Shown: positions 46,794 through 55,954 of the stretch, piece after piece
How positions within the stretch are numbered: the stretch's first letter is position 1
Layout of the letters: each line of letters begins with the position of its first letter
NCBI RefSeq assembly: GCF_008298015.1
Contig: NZ_VTPX01000003.1
Coordinates: forward strand, 363,495-427,494
Source: Salinicola corii
Lineage (GTDB): Bacteria > Pseudomonadota > Gammaproteobacteria > Pseudomonadales > Halomonadaceae
Direction of reading: 5' to 3'
Length of the DNA: 64,000 nt
Made by a program: the position numbers and the translations under genes
The notes under the pieces: generated by a model
Seen by the model: the letters and a program-made list of their open reading frames with translations, nothing else
What the model was told of the DNA's origin: nothing
The model's database searches: none

Positions 46794-47162
46794 ATGTCGT
46801 TGATTATCGGTATGTGCATACTGCTCGGCTGCCAGTTCCTGGGGGAAGTCATCAGCCGGGCTCTGTCCCTGCCCGTGCCCGGGCCGGTCCTTGGCATGTT
46901 GATTCTGTTGATCGGCCTGTTGATCCGAGGCAGCGTTCCCACCAGCCTGAGGACGATGGGCGAGGGGCTGCTCAAGTACCTGACGCTACTCTTCGTCCCT
47001 GCCGGCGTCGGCTTGATCCAGCATTTCGGCCTGATTCGCCAGGAAATAGGGATTCTGACCGCCACATTGCTCGTCTCAACCTCGGTGACGATTCTCGTGA
47101 CCAGCCAGATCCTTCAACGCGCCGCCCAAAGGGGCCGGGCGGCCAAGGAGAGAGAAGCATGA
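46794..47162 (+). CDS. LrgA/CidA-family holin-like membrane protein
   Basis: 122 residues, four hydrophobic segments. The family motif LPVPGPVLGMLILL (about 26-39) and FVPAGVGLIQHFGLI (about 67-81) are present. LrgA/CidA proteins are linked to murein hydrolase export, autolysis and, in more recent work, pyruvate or organic-acid transport with LrgB. Its stop overlaps the LrgB-like ATG (ATGA), so the pair is translationally coupled. Confidence 0.9.
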   Translation: MSLIIGMCILLGCQFLGEVISRALSLPVPGPVLGMLILLIGLLIRGSVPTSLRTMGEGLLKYLTLLFVPAGVGLIQHFGLIRQEIGILTATLLVSTSVTILVTSQILQRAAQRGRAAKEREA

Positions 47163-47887
47163 ACGATCTCCGGCTCGAGCAGATCTGGGTCTATCTCTCC
47201 GCCAGCCCCCTGCTGCATCTGTCTGCCACGCTGCTGGCATTCATTGTCGCCACGGTCATCAACCGCTGGGCAGGCGGAACCCCACTGCTCCATCCCGTCA
47301 TCGTCACCATCGCGCTGCTGATCGGCTTTCTGTTGCTGACCGGCACGGACTATCCAACCTATTTCCAGGGTGCCCAGTTTCTGCATTTCCTGCTGGGGCC
47401 GGCTACCGTGGCACTGGCCATTCCGCTCTACGATCATCGGGAGCGGGTGCGCCGCATGCTCTGGCCTATCGTCATCGGCACGCTTTCCGGTGTCGCCACG
47501 GCGGTGGTCTCCGCCGTGGGGATCGCCACGGCCTTGGGCGCCAACACCGAAACGGTACTCTCGCTGGCGCCGAAATCGGTGACGTCGCCGATTGCCATGG
47601 GCATCGCCGAGAAACTGGGAGGCATCCCATCGCTGACCGCAGGGCTCGTCCTCATCACTGGCGTCGTCGGCTGCATCGTCGGCCCCTGGATCTTTCGTAT
47701 GACCCGGATTACCGACCCTACCGTCCAGGGATACTCAATGGGTCTAGCGGCCCACGGCTTCGGCACGGCCTATTGCTTTGCCTCGATCGGCGCGGTTGCC
47801 GGCGCTTTCTCCGGTCTGGCGATGGGGCTATCGGGATTGACCACCGCATTCCTGCTGCCCCCCATCGTGCATCTGTTCGGTCTCTGA
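47159..47887 (+). CDS. LrgB/CidB-family membrane protein
   Basis: 242 residues, about six to seven membrane segments. Family hallmarks are FLLGPATVALAIPLY (about 77-91), LAPKSVTSPIAMGIAEKLGGIPSLTA (in two conserved pieces, about 137-162) and AAHGFGTAYCF (about 199-209). Partner of the preceding LrgA-like protein. ATG 47159 is used because it overlaps the preceding stop and begins the conserved region; the upstream in-frame extension lies inside lrgA. Confidence 0.92.
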   Translation: MNDLRLEQIWVYLSASPLLHLSATLLAFIVATVINRWAGGTPLLHPVIVTIALLIGFLLLTGTDYPTYFQGAQFLHFLLGPATVALAIPLYDHRERVRRMLWPIVIGTLSGVATAVVSAVGIATALGANTETVLSLAPKSVTSPIAMGIAEKLGGIPSLTAGLVLITGVVGCIVGPWIFRMTRITDPTVQGYSMGLAAHGFGTAYCFASIGAVAGAFSGLAMGLSGLTTAFLLPPIVHLFGL

Positions 47888-48070
47888 CCCGCCAGCCACC
47901 TTCGTCATTCACGGCATTTGCATGTCGGTCGGGTCGATTGATCACCGCTGGCCGCGGCGCTTTTGGCAAGACGACAACAACTCAACAAAACGACAACAAC
48001 TCGCTAAGGAGTTCAAGCGCCAATGCCCGGATAATCGAGGCTAAACGTCCTGCTTCACGGAGAGTGACAC

Positions 48071-50443
48071 ATGGAAGTCAAAACGTTCTTCGCTCAAAGC
48101 GCGGACGGCAAGGTCATCCCCGATGCCGAAGTGAGCGTACATCGTCTGGGCGAAGAGAACGTCGCCTCCAACCTCGAGGATGCCAACGGCAACCCACTGG
48201 ACAATCCGTTTCGCGCCGGCCCGCAGGGCCAGATTCAGTTCGCCGCCCCCAACGGCCGCTACTCCATCGAGGTTGCCAGCCAGGATTCTCGCCAACGCCT
48301 GAACACGCAGTTTTTCGATCAGACCGCCGTGATGTCCGCTTCCGGCATTCAGACCCTGAGCGGCGCCCTCGACCAGCGCCTGATCGTGCTCGATTCCGTC
48401 GAGGCTCTGAGAGAATGGCCTGGCGAACGCGTTCCCGATGGCTGCAGACTCATCTGTCGCAGCTTCTACCACGACCTTCCCTACGAGCTGAATATCGAAT
48501 TGCAACGTAGCGAAGCGCAGGATTCGCCGGACAACGCCGGCGACATGGCCTGGGTACCAGCGCCACATCCTGTACGCGACGACTTCCACGTGCTCACGTT
48601 ATGGGCGAAGGACGGCTCGGCCTATGTTCAGCGAAGCTACGACATCAATCTGCTCAAGGTGGGCTTTCGCGCGGACTATCGCCTGACCGATGGCACGAAT
48701 GGCAAAGGTAGCGACGAGTCCCGGTGGTTCCAGGAGACGCTCGACAAGACGCCGTACCGCACCAAATATCTCCCCGATCTGCCCGGTGATGCGGGCCTCT
48801 ATTTGGGCAACCGGCGCATCACGCTGTGCTCCGGCACCCGGATCGTCGGTGATGGAGCCCACGCCAACAGCCGACTCGTCAGCGATTATGCCGCTACGGG
48901 ATTCCACGACGGGCTGTTCTGGTTACGCGAACCCCATGTGATCGACGCCTGGGCCAATGGCCGCCCAACCGGCGAGCTGGACGCGGCCTTCAGTCACGGC
49001 ATTCACTTGAGCGGCCTCACCATCGAAGCCACCGACTTCGCGCGCGGCGCAGTCGCGCTCGTCTGTGTCAGGGATGTCACCTACAACGACATCCATCATT
49101 TGCGCTGTGGGGGACTCAAGATATTCCACGAACTGGAGCTCAACGATCGCTACTCGATCAAAGGCGAGGATCCGGACACCGACAACGCGGTGACGGCGGG
49201 CTTCAATCCCGACGCCCCGGATGATCTCAGTGAAGGTATCCGCGTCAGCAATCTATCCGGCAGTGCCGGTCGTTACACCTTCAAACCCGGCGACAGCAAA
49301 CGCGCCACCGCCGTTCGCCTGAACTTCGTTCGCGACTTCAGCGTTTCCCATGTACACATGGACTACTGCAACGTGTCCGGCTGGGGCGGCTCGGCCCGCG
49401 CCGGCAAAGGCGGCGAACTGAAGTGGATGCGCCGCCTGCGTGACGGCTTCATCCAGGACGTCCACTGCCGCTGGACCAATGGCGCGATCTATTTCAACAA
49501 TGCCCACAACGTCAAGGTCTTCGGCTGCAGCGCCAAGGAGGTCAGCGACACCGCTTTCGACCTGGAAGGCTGCACCTACTGTCTGTTCGACGGGATCTAT
49601 GCCGAGAACGCCGCCAACTTCGGCATCTCGATCTTCTATGCGACACGCGGCAACGTCATCAAGAACTTCGTCGCCCGACAGACGTCCCAATCCGCCTCCA
49701 TCCACGCCCGTTTCGCCGAGCCGAAGTTCGGCCCCGGGCTCGGCAAGACACTCTTTCGTCGACTGGCCGGGTTCGAGGATCCCGACTTCGATCAGGACGT
49801 GACCCTCGACACCGGGGCCTTTCTTTATGAAGGCGAGGGATTCGGTGCGGTCATCGTTGACTCCTGGGCCGACGTCACCTATCGCAACATCAACCATAGC
49901 GACATCGTGGTGGATCTGCGCGCGCATAGCAACGCACAATCCCAGACCGTTCAGGATTGCCGTTTCACCTTCACCAAGCCGGCCGCGGACAACGACGTGC
50001 TGATCGCGCTCGGCACCAACCGCGACGCCTACGGTAGCTGGAAAGGCGGGTCGATCGTCTCGGCGGTGGAGCAGCCGGCCGGCGTCGTCCCGCTATTGAG
50101 TCAACTGCGCACTTACGCCGGCGTTGCCATCTACGATATCGATGACCTGCGTATCGATGTGCCCGGTGTACGTACGGCGATCATGGTCTGCGATGCACGA
50201 AAATCGGGGCGACACCCCGGCCACGCCTTTCGACTCAACCGCAACCTGATCCCGCCAAAGAGCCTGCTCGTCAATCTGAATCTCAACGAGATCACGGGCG
50301 GCGGCCCCGCGCAGCTTGACATCACCAACAATCGCAGCCTCGATTTCGCCCCCATCGAGATGACGGCAGTTGGCGATGACAGCAATGCCCGTCATGCGAC
50401 GCTTCGCTTCGGTCTGAGCGTGGCGCGCGGCAAAGACATCTGA
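48071..50443 (+). CDS. Beta-helix protein with phage-tailspike-like N terminus (putative polysaccharide depolymerase)
   Basis: 790 residues, no signal peptide or membrane segment. The first 75 residues (VKTFFAQSADGKVIPDAEVS ... NGNPLDNPF ... GQIQFAAPNGRYSIEV) have the pattern of the particle-binding domain of phage tail fibres and tailspikes. The middle (about 190-620) has the irregular, Asn/Gly-rich repeated strands of a right-handed parallel beta-helix (NFVRDFSVSHVHMDYCNVS; NNAHNVKVFGCSAKEVSDTA; NAANFGISIFYATRGNVIKN). Such proteins cleave or bind polysaccharides. It is convergent with the polysaccharide operon, so its substrate may be that polymer. Catalytic residues cannot be assigned by eye. 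ATG 48071 follows GGAGAG. Confidence 0.75.
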   Translation: MEVKTFFAQSADGKVIPDAEVSVHRLGEENVASNLEDANGNPLDNPFRAGPQGQIQFAAPNGRYSIEVASQDSRQRLNTQFFDQTAVMSASGIQTLSGALDQRLIVLDSVEALREWPGERVPDGCRLICRSFYHDLPYELNIELQRSEAQDSPDNAGDMAWVPAPHPVRDDFHVLTLWAKDGSAYVQRSYDINLLKVGFRADYRLTDGTNGKGSDESRWFQETLDKTPYRTKYLPDLPGDAGLYLGNRRITLCSGTRIVGDGAHANSRLVSDYAATGFHDGLFWLREPHVIDAWANGRPTGELDAAFSHGIHLSGLTIEATDFARGAVALVCVRDVTYNDIHHLRCGGLKIFHELELNDRYSIKGEDPDTDNAVTAGFNPDAPDDLSEGIRVSNLSGSAGRYTFKPGDSKRATAVRLNFVRDFSVSHVHMDYCNVSGWGGSARAGKGGELKWMRRLRDGFIQDVHCRWTNGAIYFNNAHNVKVFGCSAKEVSDTAFDLEGCTYCLFDGIYAENAANFGISIFYATRGNVIKNFVARQTSQSASIHARFAEPKFGPGLGKTLFRRLAGFEDPDFDQDVTLDTGAFLYEGEGFGAVIVDSWADVTYRNINHSDIVVDLRAHSNAQSQTVQDCRFTFTKPAADNDVLIALGTNRDAYGSWKGGSIVSAVEQPAGVVPLLSQLRTYAGVAIYDIDDLRIDVPGVRTAIMVCDARKSGRHPGHAFRLNRNLIPPKSLLVNLNLNEITGGGPAQLDITNNRSLDFAPIEMTAVGDDSNARHATLRFGLSVARGKDI

Positions 50444-50494
50444 TGAAGCCGGCGAGCGGCACCTCACGCACCTCGCCCCCACGGCAGAACGCAA

Positions 50495-50518
50495 AGCGCC
50501 CATCGATCGATGGGCGCT
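50495..50518. terminator. 24-bp perfect palindrome between convergent genes
   Basis: AGCGCCCATC and its complement pair around GATC. It lies 52 bp after the beta-helix gene and about 110 bp after the last minus-strand gene. On the minus strand it is followed by TTT, on the plus strand by no T-run. Confidence 0.6.
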
Positions 50519-50626
50519 GAGGGGAATACCTCCGATGGCGGTGCGACGAAATCCGCGTGACACTGGCTTGGTCATGCGGTCGAAAACCGCCACTTGATCT
50601 CGCTCGCCGATTCGTTCGGCGCTTTA

Positions 50627-50830
50627 TCAGGTCAGCACGATGATGCTCGCATCGCCCGCGATCCGTATACCGCCAGCCACTGCTTCGTTCCGCGGCCCGG
50701 CAGTCGGTTGCATTGGTCTGGACAGCGGCTGACGCTCGGCGTCCCGGGCCAGCGACGACGACACCGGCAGGCAGCACGCGAGCCCCCCGGCGAGGCTCCC
50801 GATCACGAATTGACGACGCGTCATGCTCAT
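50627..50830 (-). CDS. Tiny Tat-signal-like protein at the end of the polysaccharide operon
   Basis: 67 residues. The N terminus MSMTRRQFVIGSLAGGLACC is a textbook twin-arginine signal (TRRQFVIG) with a hydrophobic core and an AxA-like site near SSLARDA. Only about 35 residues would remain after cleavage. ATG 50830 overlaps the acyltransferase stop as ATGA, implying coupled translation. It may be a real small periplasmic protein or the surviving start of a longer Tat substrate; the following 50 codons in other frames show no continuation I recognise. Confidence 0.5.
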   Translation of the reverse strand: MSMTRRQFVIGSLAGGLACCLPVSSSLARDAERQPLSRPMQPTAGPRNEAVAGGIRIAGDASIIVLT

Positions 50831-52863
50831 GTATCCCGCTCCTTCATGATCACCGCGCTGGGGATCGCCGCATCGCCGGATCGATACCCCACCACACTGC
50901 CCTGCGCCGCCCGAGAACGAAACGCGGCCTCAGCCGCATCGAGTGTCTGCCGGATACGCGGAGCGGCAAGCGCCGAGAACGTGTTGGTAATGTGATGATC
51001 GTCGCGATAGAGCAGCACGTGGTCCTGCAGCGGCCGACACAATGTCTCGTCGCAGAACATGTCACTGATATCGGCGAAGTAGACATTGTCGAGATGATAG
51101 GCCTTCGTCGGCGAACGCTTGCTAAGCAGCTCATCCCGCGGCTTGGCGCATCGCTCAGGCGAATCGGCATGAAGGTCGGCGCATTCCGGTACGTCGAATC
51201 CAAACCAGGGGTTGTCACGCAGCGCAAGTACCTTGACACCACCCACGGCAAGCGCCTGCCACGATGACAGATATCCCGACGGTACCTTTTCGTCGCTTCC
51301 CTGACCGCGGGTGGCGTTGGTGAAAACGAAGTCCGGCTGAATCTCCTTGATTCGCTCGACGACCTTTCGATTCCAGGCATGGCAGGAGGGATAAACCATG
51401 TAGTCGGCGTCGGCGTCCAACGACAGCATGCAACCGCCTTTGGTCAGGGTCACCAGCCGGAACCCCTCCTGCTCGGCGACTCTCTTCAGCGCCGCCAGCC
51501 ACTGCTGAGCATGCGAGCCCCCCGCCAACACGACGGTCTTGTCAGCGTCGCGATCGCCGTAGCTGCACTGGACGATGGCCGCATTCTCGGGGGTCTGATG
51601 GCAACCGTCAGAGGAGGATAACGGCAGATCCATACTGGCGATGAGCGTCGGCGGATAGATCTGCCCGGCATCGGGTGCCTGTCCCTGGAGGAACTCGTCG
51701 AGCGACGAATTGGCAACGGCCCTGCGCTCCTGATAGTCGTGATGCCAGGCCGAAAGCGCCGCGATGGGCAGCAACAGCAGCATTGCACAGGCACCGTAGG
51801 AATAGAGATTGCGACGCGACAGCCACACCGAACGCCGTACGGGGTTCTCGAAACTCCAGGTGGTCAGGAAAGCGAGCAGTCCCGCCCCGAGGATGATCAT
51901 CATCCCCGGCACCAGCCCCACATCGAAGCTACCGCTGACATAGCGATAGACCGCCAGCAGCGGCCAGTGCCAGAGGTAGAACGAGAACGACAGATCGCCG
52001 AACCAGACCACGAAACGGTTGTTCAACAGTTTCATATCGCAGCGATTGCGTGCGGCGATGATAATGCCGCACGCGGCCAGTACCGGAACCAGCGCCACGA
52101 CTCCGGGGAACAGTTTCGACACGTCGAGAAACAGCGCGAACGTCAGCAGCACGATCAACGAGACCCACCCCAGCACTTTCGCCGCCACCCTCGACATCGT
52201 GACCCGGGTGACGACGAACGCCAGCAGCCCGCCGATGGCGAACTCCCAGGCTCGGGCGAAGGTATCGAAGTAGGCCCACGGCTGATTCCTGGCGGTGATA
52301 TAGATGCTGTAACCGAGCGACACCACGGTAACCACCACCAGCATGGTAACGCACGCGACACGACGATCGGGGCCATGACGCCGATCGATCAGGCTTGCCG
52401 CCCACAGCAGCAGCGGAAACAGAAAGTAGAACTGCACCTGTACCGCCAGCGCCCAGAGCTGCTGAAACGGTGACGGCGGCGCGCCTTTCTGCAGATAGTC
52501 CGTCGCGGTCAACGCCAGGGCCCAGTTCTCCATGAACACCGTCGATGCCAGCGCATGCTTGATCTGATTACGCCACATCGAATCCGGCATGAAAAAGAGC
52601 GACAGAATGATCGTCGTCATGATCACCAGCGAGGCACTGGGCACGACACGCCGCAACGTCTTGCCGTAGTAGTCGAACAGCGCACCAAATCTCGGTGGCC
52701 CCCCCTTCAACAGCGAACCGACGATGAAGAACGCCGCCACCACGAAAAACACGTCGACGCCTCCGGACACCTTCTGAATCCAGATGTGATAGACGGACAC
52801 CATCAGTGCCGCCACCGCGCGCAGTCCTTGTATCTCGTAGAGATAGCTTTGCTTTTGAGCCAA
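50827..52863 (-). CDS. OafA/YrhL-type acyltransferase with C-terminal SGNH domain
   Basis: 678 residues. The N-terminal acyltransferase-3 membrane domain (about 1-370, ten or so helices) starts YLYEIQGLRAVAALMVSVYHIW, with the catalytic-region FSFYLWHWPLLAVY near residue 300. A periplasmic SGNH hydrolase-like domain follows: GGSHAQQWLAAL near residue 460 supplies Gly/Ser, and DDHHITNTFSAL near 640 supplies Asp/His. Such proteins O-acetylate extracellular polysaccharides. The start is TTG 52863 with GGAG seven bases upstream. It lies 38 bp after the priming transferase gene in the polysaccharide operon. Confidence 0.92.
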   Translation of the reverse strand: MAQKQSYLYEIQGLRAVAALMVSVYHIWIQKVSGGVDVFFVVAAFFIVGSLLKGGPPRFGALFDYYGKTLRRVVPSASLVIMTTIILSLFFMPDSMWRNQIKHALASTVFMENWALALTATDYLQKGAPPSPFQQLWALAVQVQFYFLFPLLLWAASLIDRRHGPDRRVACVTMLVVVTVVSLGYSIYITARNQPWAYFDTFARAWEFAIGGLLAFVVTRVTMSRVAAKVLGWVSLIVLLTFALFLDVSKLFPGVVALVPVLAACGIIIAARNRCDMKLLNNRFVVWFGDLSFSFYLWHWPLLAVYRYVSGSFDVGLVPGMMIILGAGLLAFLTTWSFENPVRRSVWLSRRNLYSYGACAMLLLLPIAALSAWHHDYQERRAVANSSLDEFLQGQAPDAGQIYPPTLIASMDLPLSSSDGCHQTPENAAIVQCSYGDRDADKTVVLAGGSHAQQWLAALKRVAEQEGFRLVTLTKGGCMLSLDADADYMVYPSCHAWNRKVVERIKEIQPDFVFTNATRGQGSDEKVPSGYLSSWQALAVGGVKVLALRDNPWFGFDVPECADLHADSPERCAKPRDELLSKRSPTKAYHLDNVYFADISDMFCDETLCRPLQDHVLLYRDDHHITNTFSALAAPRIRQTLDAAEAAFRSRAAQGSVVGYRSGDAAIPSAVIMKERDT

Positions 52864-52901
52864 CGCCCAACTCCTTCGAATGCAGGGTAACCGACGTGTT
52901 C

Positions 52902-54263
52902 TCAGTAAGCGTTGTTCCCGCTAAATCCTTTGAACACGGTTAGAAAAATAATTTTCAGATCAAGCAGCAACGACCAGTTGTTGATGTACCAGAGATCATG
53001 CTCGACACGGTGCTGCATCTTGTCCAGCGTATCGGTCTCTCCCCGGAATCCGCAGACCTGCGCCCAGCCGGTGATGCCCGGCTTCACCATGTGGCGCTGC
53101 ATGTAAGACTCGACTAGATCCTTGTAATACTCGTTGTGCGCCAGCGCGTGCGGACGAGGACCGACGATCGACATTTGTCCCTGGATGACATTGAGGAATT
53201 GCGGCAGCTCATCCAGGGAAGTTCGGCGCAGAAACGCCCCTACACGCGTGATACGAGGATCTCGCCGCGTCGCCTGGGAAACCTGACCGCTCTCCTCCTG
53301 GTGCACCTTCATAGAGCGGAACTTATAGACCTGTACATCATGCCCATTGGCCCCCGTACGTAGCTGCTTGAACAGCACCGGACCAGGCGATGACATCTTG
53401 ACGGCAAGCGCACAGGCGACGCAGATCGGGGCGATTAACAGCAGAATCAGGCCGCCGATGACAATATCCTCCAGCCGTTTCACCCACAGTGCGCTGCCAG
53501 AGATCGGGCTAACGCTGAGATCGATTGCATGAGTTCCGGCAATATGACTGACGCGATGGTTTAGCAGAGGAATATCGGCGAAATGCGGAATGAAGCGAAT
53601 TTCCAGCGGAAGATGGCGCAGGTTGTACATGATCGCCTTGACGTGCTCACCCTCGGAGACCGACAGACAGATCCAGACCTCGTCGGCCCCCGACTTTTCG
53701 ACTCGACGCGCCAGATTGCGTGGCGCTTTCTCAGCTCTCAGTACACGTCCTCGACAAATTCCGGCGATCGCGTACCCCTGGTCTTGGTGTTCACGCAGCG
53801 AGCGCGCTACGTCGAGCAAATTCTCCTCCGGACCGACCAGAAACACCTTGCGCCGATTCTTGATGCGACCGTTGTGGTACATCGCCAGCATCATCAACAA
53901 TGCACGCGATGCCGCCACCAGACAGAACGACAACAGGAAGGTGAATACGAGCCATTGCCGAGATACGGAATCCGATAATTTCAGCAGAAACATCAAAATA
54001 CTCACCGCCGCGAACACCGCTGCCCATACCCACAACAGGCGGTAGATCCGGCTGCGCAGCCGTGTGGAGCGCCACTTGCTGTAGCCCCCACCGAAAATAT
54101 TGATCAGCACTACCGCCAACGCCATGACGATCAGCACCAGCGCGTTGACGCTATCGAGCTGTGCTGTCCTGAACCGAATCTCATTCGCCAGAATACCCGC
54201 CAGCACGATCGCCATAACGTCAATTAATGGCGCCAGCCGCCTTACAGGATTCAGACTTTTCAT
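52902..54263 (-). CDS. Undecaprenyl-phosphate sugar phosphotransferase (WcaJ/EpsB type)
   Basis: 453 residues. Polyisoprenyl-phosphate hexose-1-phosphate transferase that places the first sugar phosphate on undecaprenyl phosphate. Four N-terminal membrane helices, a CoA-binding-like Rossmann region (VFLVGPEENLLDVARSLRE) and the C-terminal catalytic domain with MSSPGPVLFKQLRTGANG, VYKFRSM, RRTSLDELPQFLNVIQG, MSIVGPRPH and KPGITGWAQV. Sugar not certain (glucose or galactose are usual). ATG 54263 has AGGAG seven bases upstream; ATG 54269 is too close to it. Confidence 0.93.
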   Translation of the reverse strand: MKSLNPVRRLAPLIDVMAIVLAGILANEIRFRTAQLDSVNALVLIVMALAVVLINIFGGGYSKWRSTRLRSRIYRLLWVWAAVFAAVSILMFLLKLSDSVSRQWLVFTFLLSFCLVAASRALLMMLAMYHNGRIKNRRKVFLVGPEENLLDVARSLREHQDQGYAIAGICRGRVLRAEKAPRNLARRVEKSGADEVWICLSVSEGEHVKAIMYNLRHLPLEIRFIPHFADIPLLNHRVSHIAGTHAIDLSVSPISGSALWVKRLEDIVIGGLILLLIAPICVACALAVKMSSPGPVLFKQLRTGANGHDVQVYKFRSMKVHQEESGQVSQATRRDPRITRVGAFLRRTSLDELPQFLNVIQGQMSIVGPRPHALAHNEYYKDLVESYMQRHMVKPGITGWAQVCGFRGETDTLDKMQHRVEHDLWYINNWSLLLDLKIIFLTVFKGFSGNNAY

Positions 54264-54387
54264 ATTCATTCTCCTGATATCATCCTGGTGACCCTGATCT
54301 GTCTTCTATTGGAGTCTGCCATTGAGCTAGATATTCTCAGTTGCTGTCGAGTCCCCTCGAACGCCATCCCAGATATACAACTCACGC

Positions 54388-54984
54388 TTAAATGAACCGT
54401 CTTTCTCGCAGATAATCCACTACTGTAGTCGTAACCTCTCGTGGTGATACGCTGCCATCGTTAACGACACGAATTTCCGGTGAATGGGGAGTTTCGTAAG
54501 GAGAGTCAATACCGGTAAAATTCCTAATCTCGCCGTTTCTTGCACGCTTATAGAGCCCTTTTGGGTCACGACTTTCACACGTTGACAACGGGGCATCGAC
54601 AAATACCTCGATAAAGTCTCCTTCCTCCATGAGTTGTCTGACGGCAGCCCTCTCGGAACGAAATGGAGAAATAAAAGCCGATAGCGTGATCACACCGGAG
54701 TCAACGAATAATCGTGACATTTCGCCAATACGCCGAATATTTTCTATCCTATCAGCATCGGAAAAACCAAGGTCACCATTCATTCCCTTGCGGACGTTGT
54801 CGCCGTCTAGCAGATAGGTCAGCTTTCCCAACTCATGTAATCTCTCCTCTACCAGACCAGCGATTGTCGACTTTCCTGACCCGCTAAGCCCGGTAAACCA
54901 TAACAAACAGGAACGTTGACCATTTAAAAACTCACGGTGGTTTCTACAGATTTTATGGGCGTGCCAAACGGTATTGTCATTCAT
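54388..54984 (-). CDS. cysC: Adenylyl-sulfate (APS) kinase
   Basis: 198 residues. Phosphorylates APS to PAPS, the sulfate donor. P-loop GLSGSGKST at about 32-40; [34 protein letters not shown] and FISPFRSER are diagnostic for CysC, as is the [10 protein letters not shown] lid. It sits inside a polysaccharide operon that also has cysN and two sulfotransferases, so its PAPS probably feeds sulfation rather than only cysteine synthesis. The gene is AT-richer than its neighbours: bases 54661-54720 are 25/60 G+C. It starts 37 bp after kdsD. Confidence 0.95.
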   Translation of the reverse strand: MNDNTVWHAHKICRNHREFLNGQRSCLLWFTGLSGSGKSTIAGLVEERLHELGKLTYLLDGDNVRKGMNGDLGFSDADRIENIRRIGEMSRLFVDSGVITLSAFISPFRSERAAVRQLMEEGDFIEVFVDAPLSTCESRDPKGLYKRARNGEIRNFTGIDSPYETPHSPEIRVVNDGSVSPREVTTTVVDYLRERRFI

Positions 54985-55021
54985 GCGATATACCTCATGT
55001 TCATCCCGTCAATCTTGTGAA

Positions 55022-55954
55022 TTATTTCTTAAAAACACCCACTAGCCGGTCGTTATCGAAAACGAGCAATGCGTTGATTTTCCTCGACTCCATCATCACC
55101 AGCGCGTCCTCGACACGGGCAGTCGGAGCAATTCGCGATGCCTGTGGCGTCATGAAGTCGTAGGCCTTCCTGGAGAAGACGTATTCGCCGTACTTCTCGA
55201 TGGCACGGCGGATGTCACCATCGGTGATGACGCCCCAACTGCCGTTGTGCTGGACGATCGCCATTCCCAACTGCCCGCGCGACATCGCCTGGATCACATC
55301 GAGCACCTCCGACTCCGCCTTGACAACCGGCAGGTTCTCGCTGCGCATCTCGTGCTCGACCCGACTCAACAAGCGGCGACCAAGCGAGCCTCCCGGATGG
55401 AACCGGGCAAAGTTCTCGGGCTGGAAGTCCCGCGCTTTCATCAGCGTCACCGCTAGTGCGTCCCCCATCGCCAGGGTGGCCGTGGTCGACGACGTCGGCG
55501 CCAGCTGCAGCGGACAAGCCTCTTCGATGACACCGATATCGAGATGGCTGTGGGAAGCTCGAGCCAGCGTCGAGCTCCGGTTACCGGTCATGCCGACCAG
55601 ATAATTGCCGTTATCCTTGAGATACGGAATCAGCTTGACGACCTCCTCTGTTTCCCCCGAATTGGAGATCGCCAGGAAGATGTCGTGCGGCGTCACCATG
55701 CCCAGATCGCCGTGGTAGGCCTCGCCCGGATGCATGAAAAAGCTCGGGCTGCCGGTGCTCGCCAGCGTCGCCGCTATCTTGCGTCCGACGATCCCGGACT
55801 TGCCCATGCCGCAGACGATCACCCGCCCCGGGGTCTGCAGGATGGCATCGATGGCGGCACTCAGGTCGTTGTCGAGCTTGCGGGAGACCTCCAGAAGCGA
55901 TTCGGCTTCCTTGACGAAGACCTGTCGGGCCGTTTCCAGATATTCCAGATTCAT
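55022..55954 (-). CDS. kdsD: D-arabinose 5-phosphate isomerase (KdsD/KpsF)
   Basis: 310 residues. Interconverts ribulose-5-P and arabinose-5-P, the first step to Kdo. The SIS domain has GMGKSGIVGRKIAATLASTG (about 51-70), HPGEAYHGDLGM, ISNSGETEE and APTSSTTATLAMGDALAV. Two CBS domains follow (about 205-310). The end LVGVFKK lacks the usual final ten or so residues (typically a GxxHxHDLL segment), so the last CBS repeat looks slightly shortened. ATG 55954 follows GGAGG; the frame to 56380 is spurious. Within a capsule-type locus it could equally be called kpsF. Confidence 0.93.
   Translation of the reverse strand: MNLEYLETARQVFVKEAESLLEVSRKLDNDLSAAIDAILQTPGRVIVCGMGKSGIVGRKIAATLASTGSPSFFMHPGEAYHGDLGMVTPHDIFLAISNSGETEEVVKLIPYLKDNGNYLVGMTGNRSSTLARASHSHLDIGVIEEACPLQLAPTSSTTATLAMGDALAVTLMKARDFQPENFARFHPGGSLGRRLLSRVEHEMRSENLPVVKAESEVLDVIQAMSRGQLGMAIVQHNGSWGVITDGDIRRAIEKYGEYVFSRKAYDFMTPQASRIAPTARVEDALVMMESRKINALLVFDNDRLVGVFKK

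Noticed and set aside
46380..46800. Integration site at tRNA-Pro
   Set aside because: No integrase gene, no repeat of the tRNA 3' end and no foreign block next to it.
46741..47158. In-frame upstream extension of the LrgB-like gene
   Set aside because: It overlaps the whole LrgA-like gene in another frame and lacks conservation; the ATGA overlap start is preferred.
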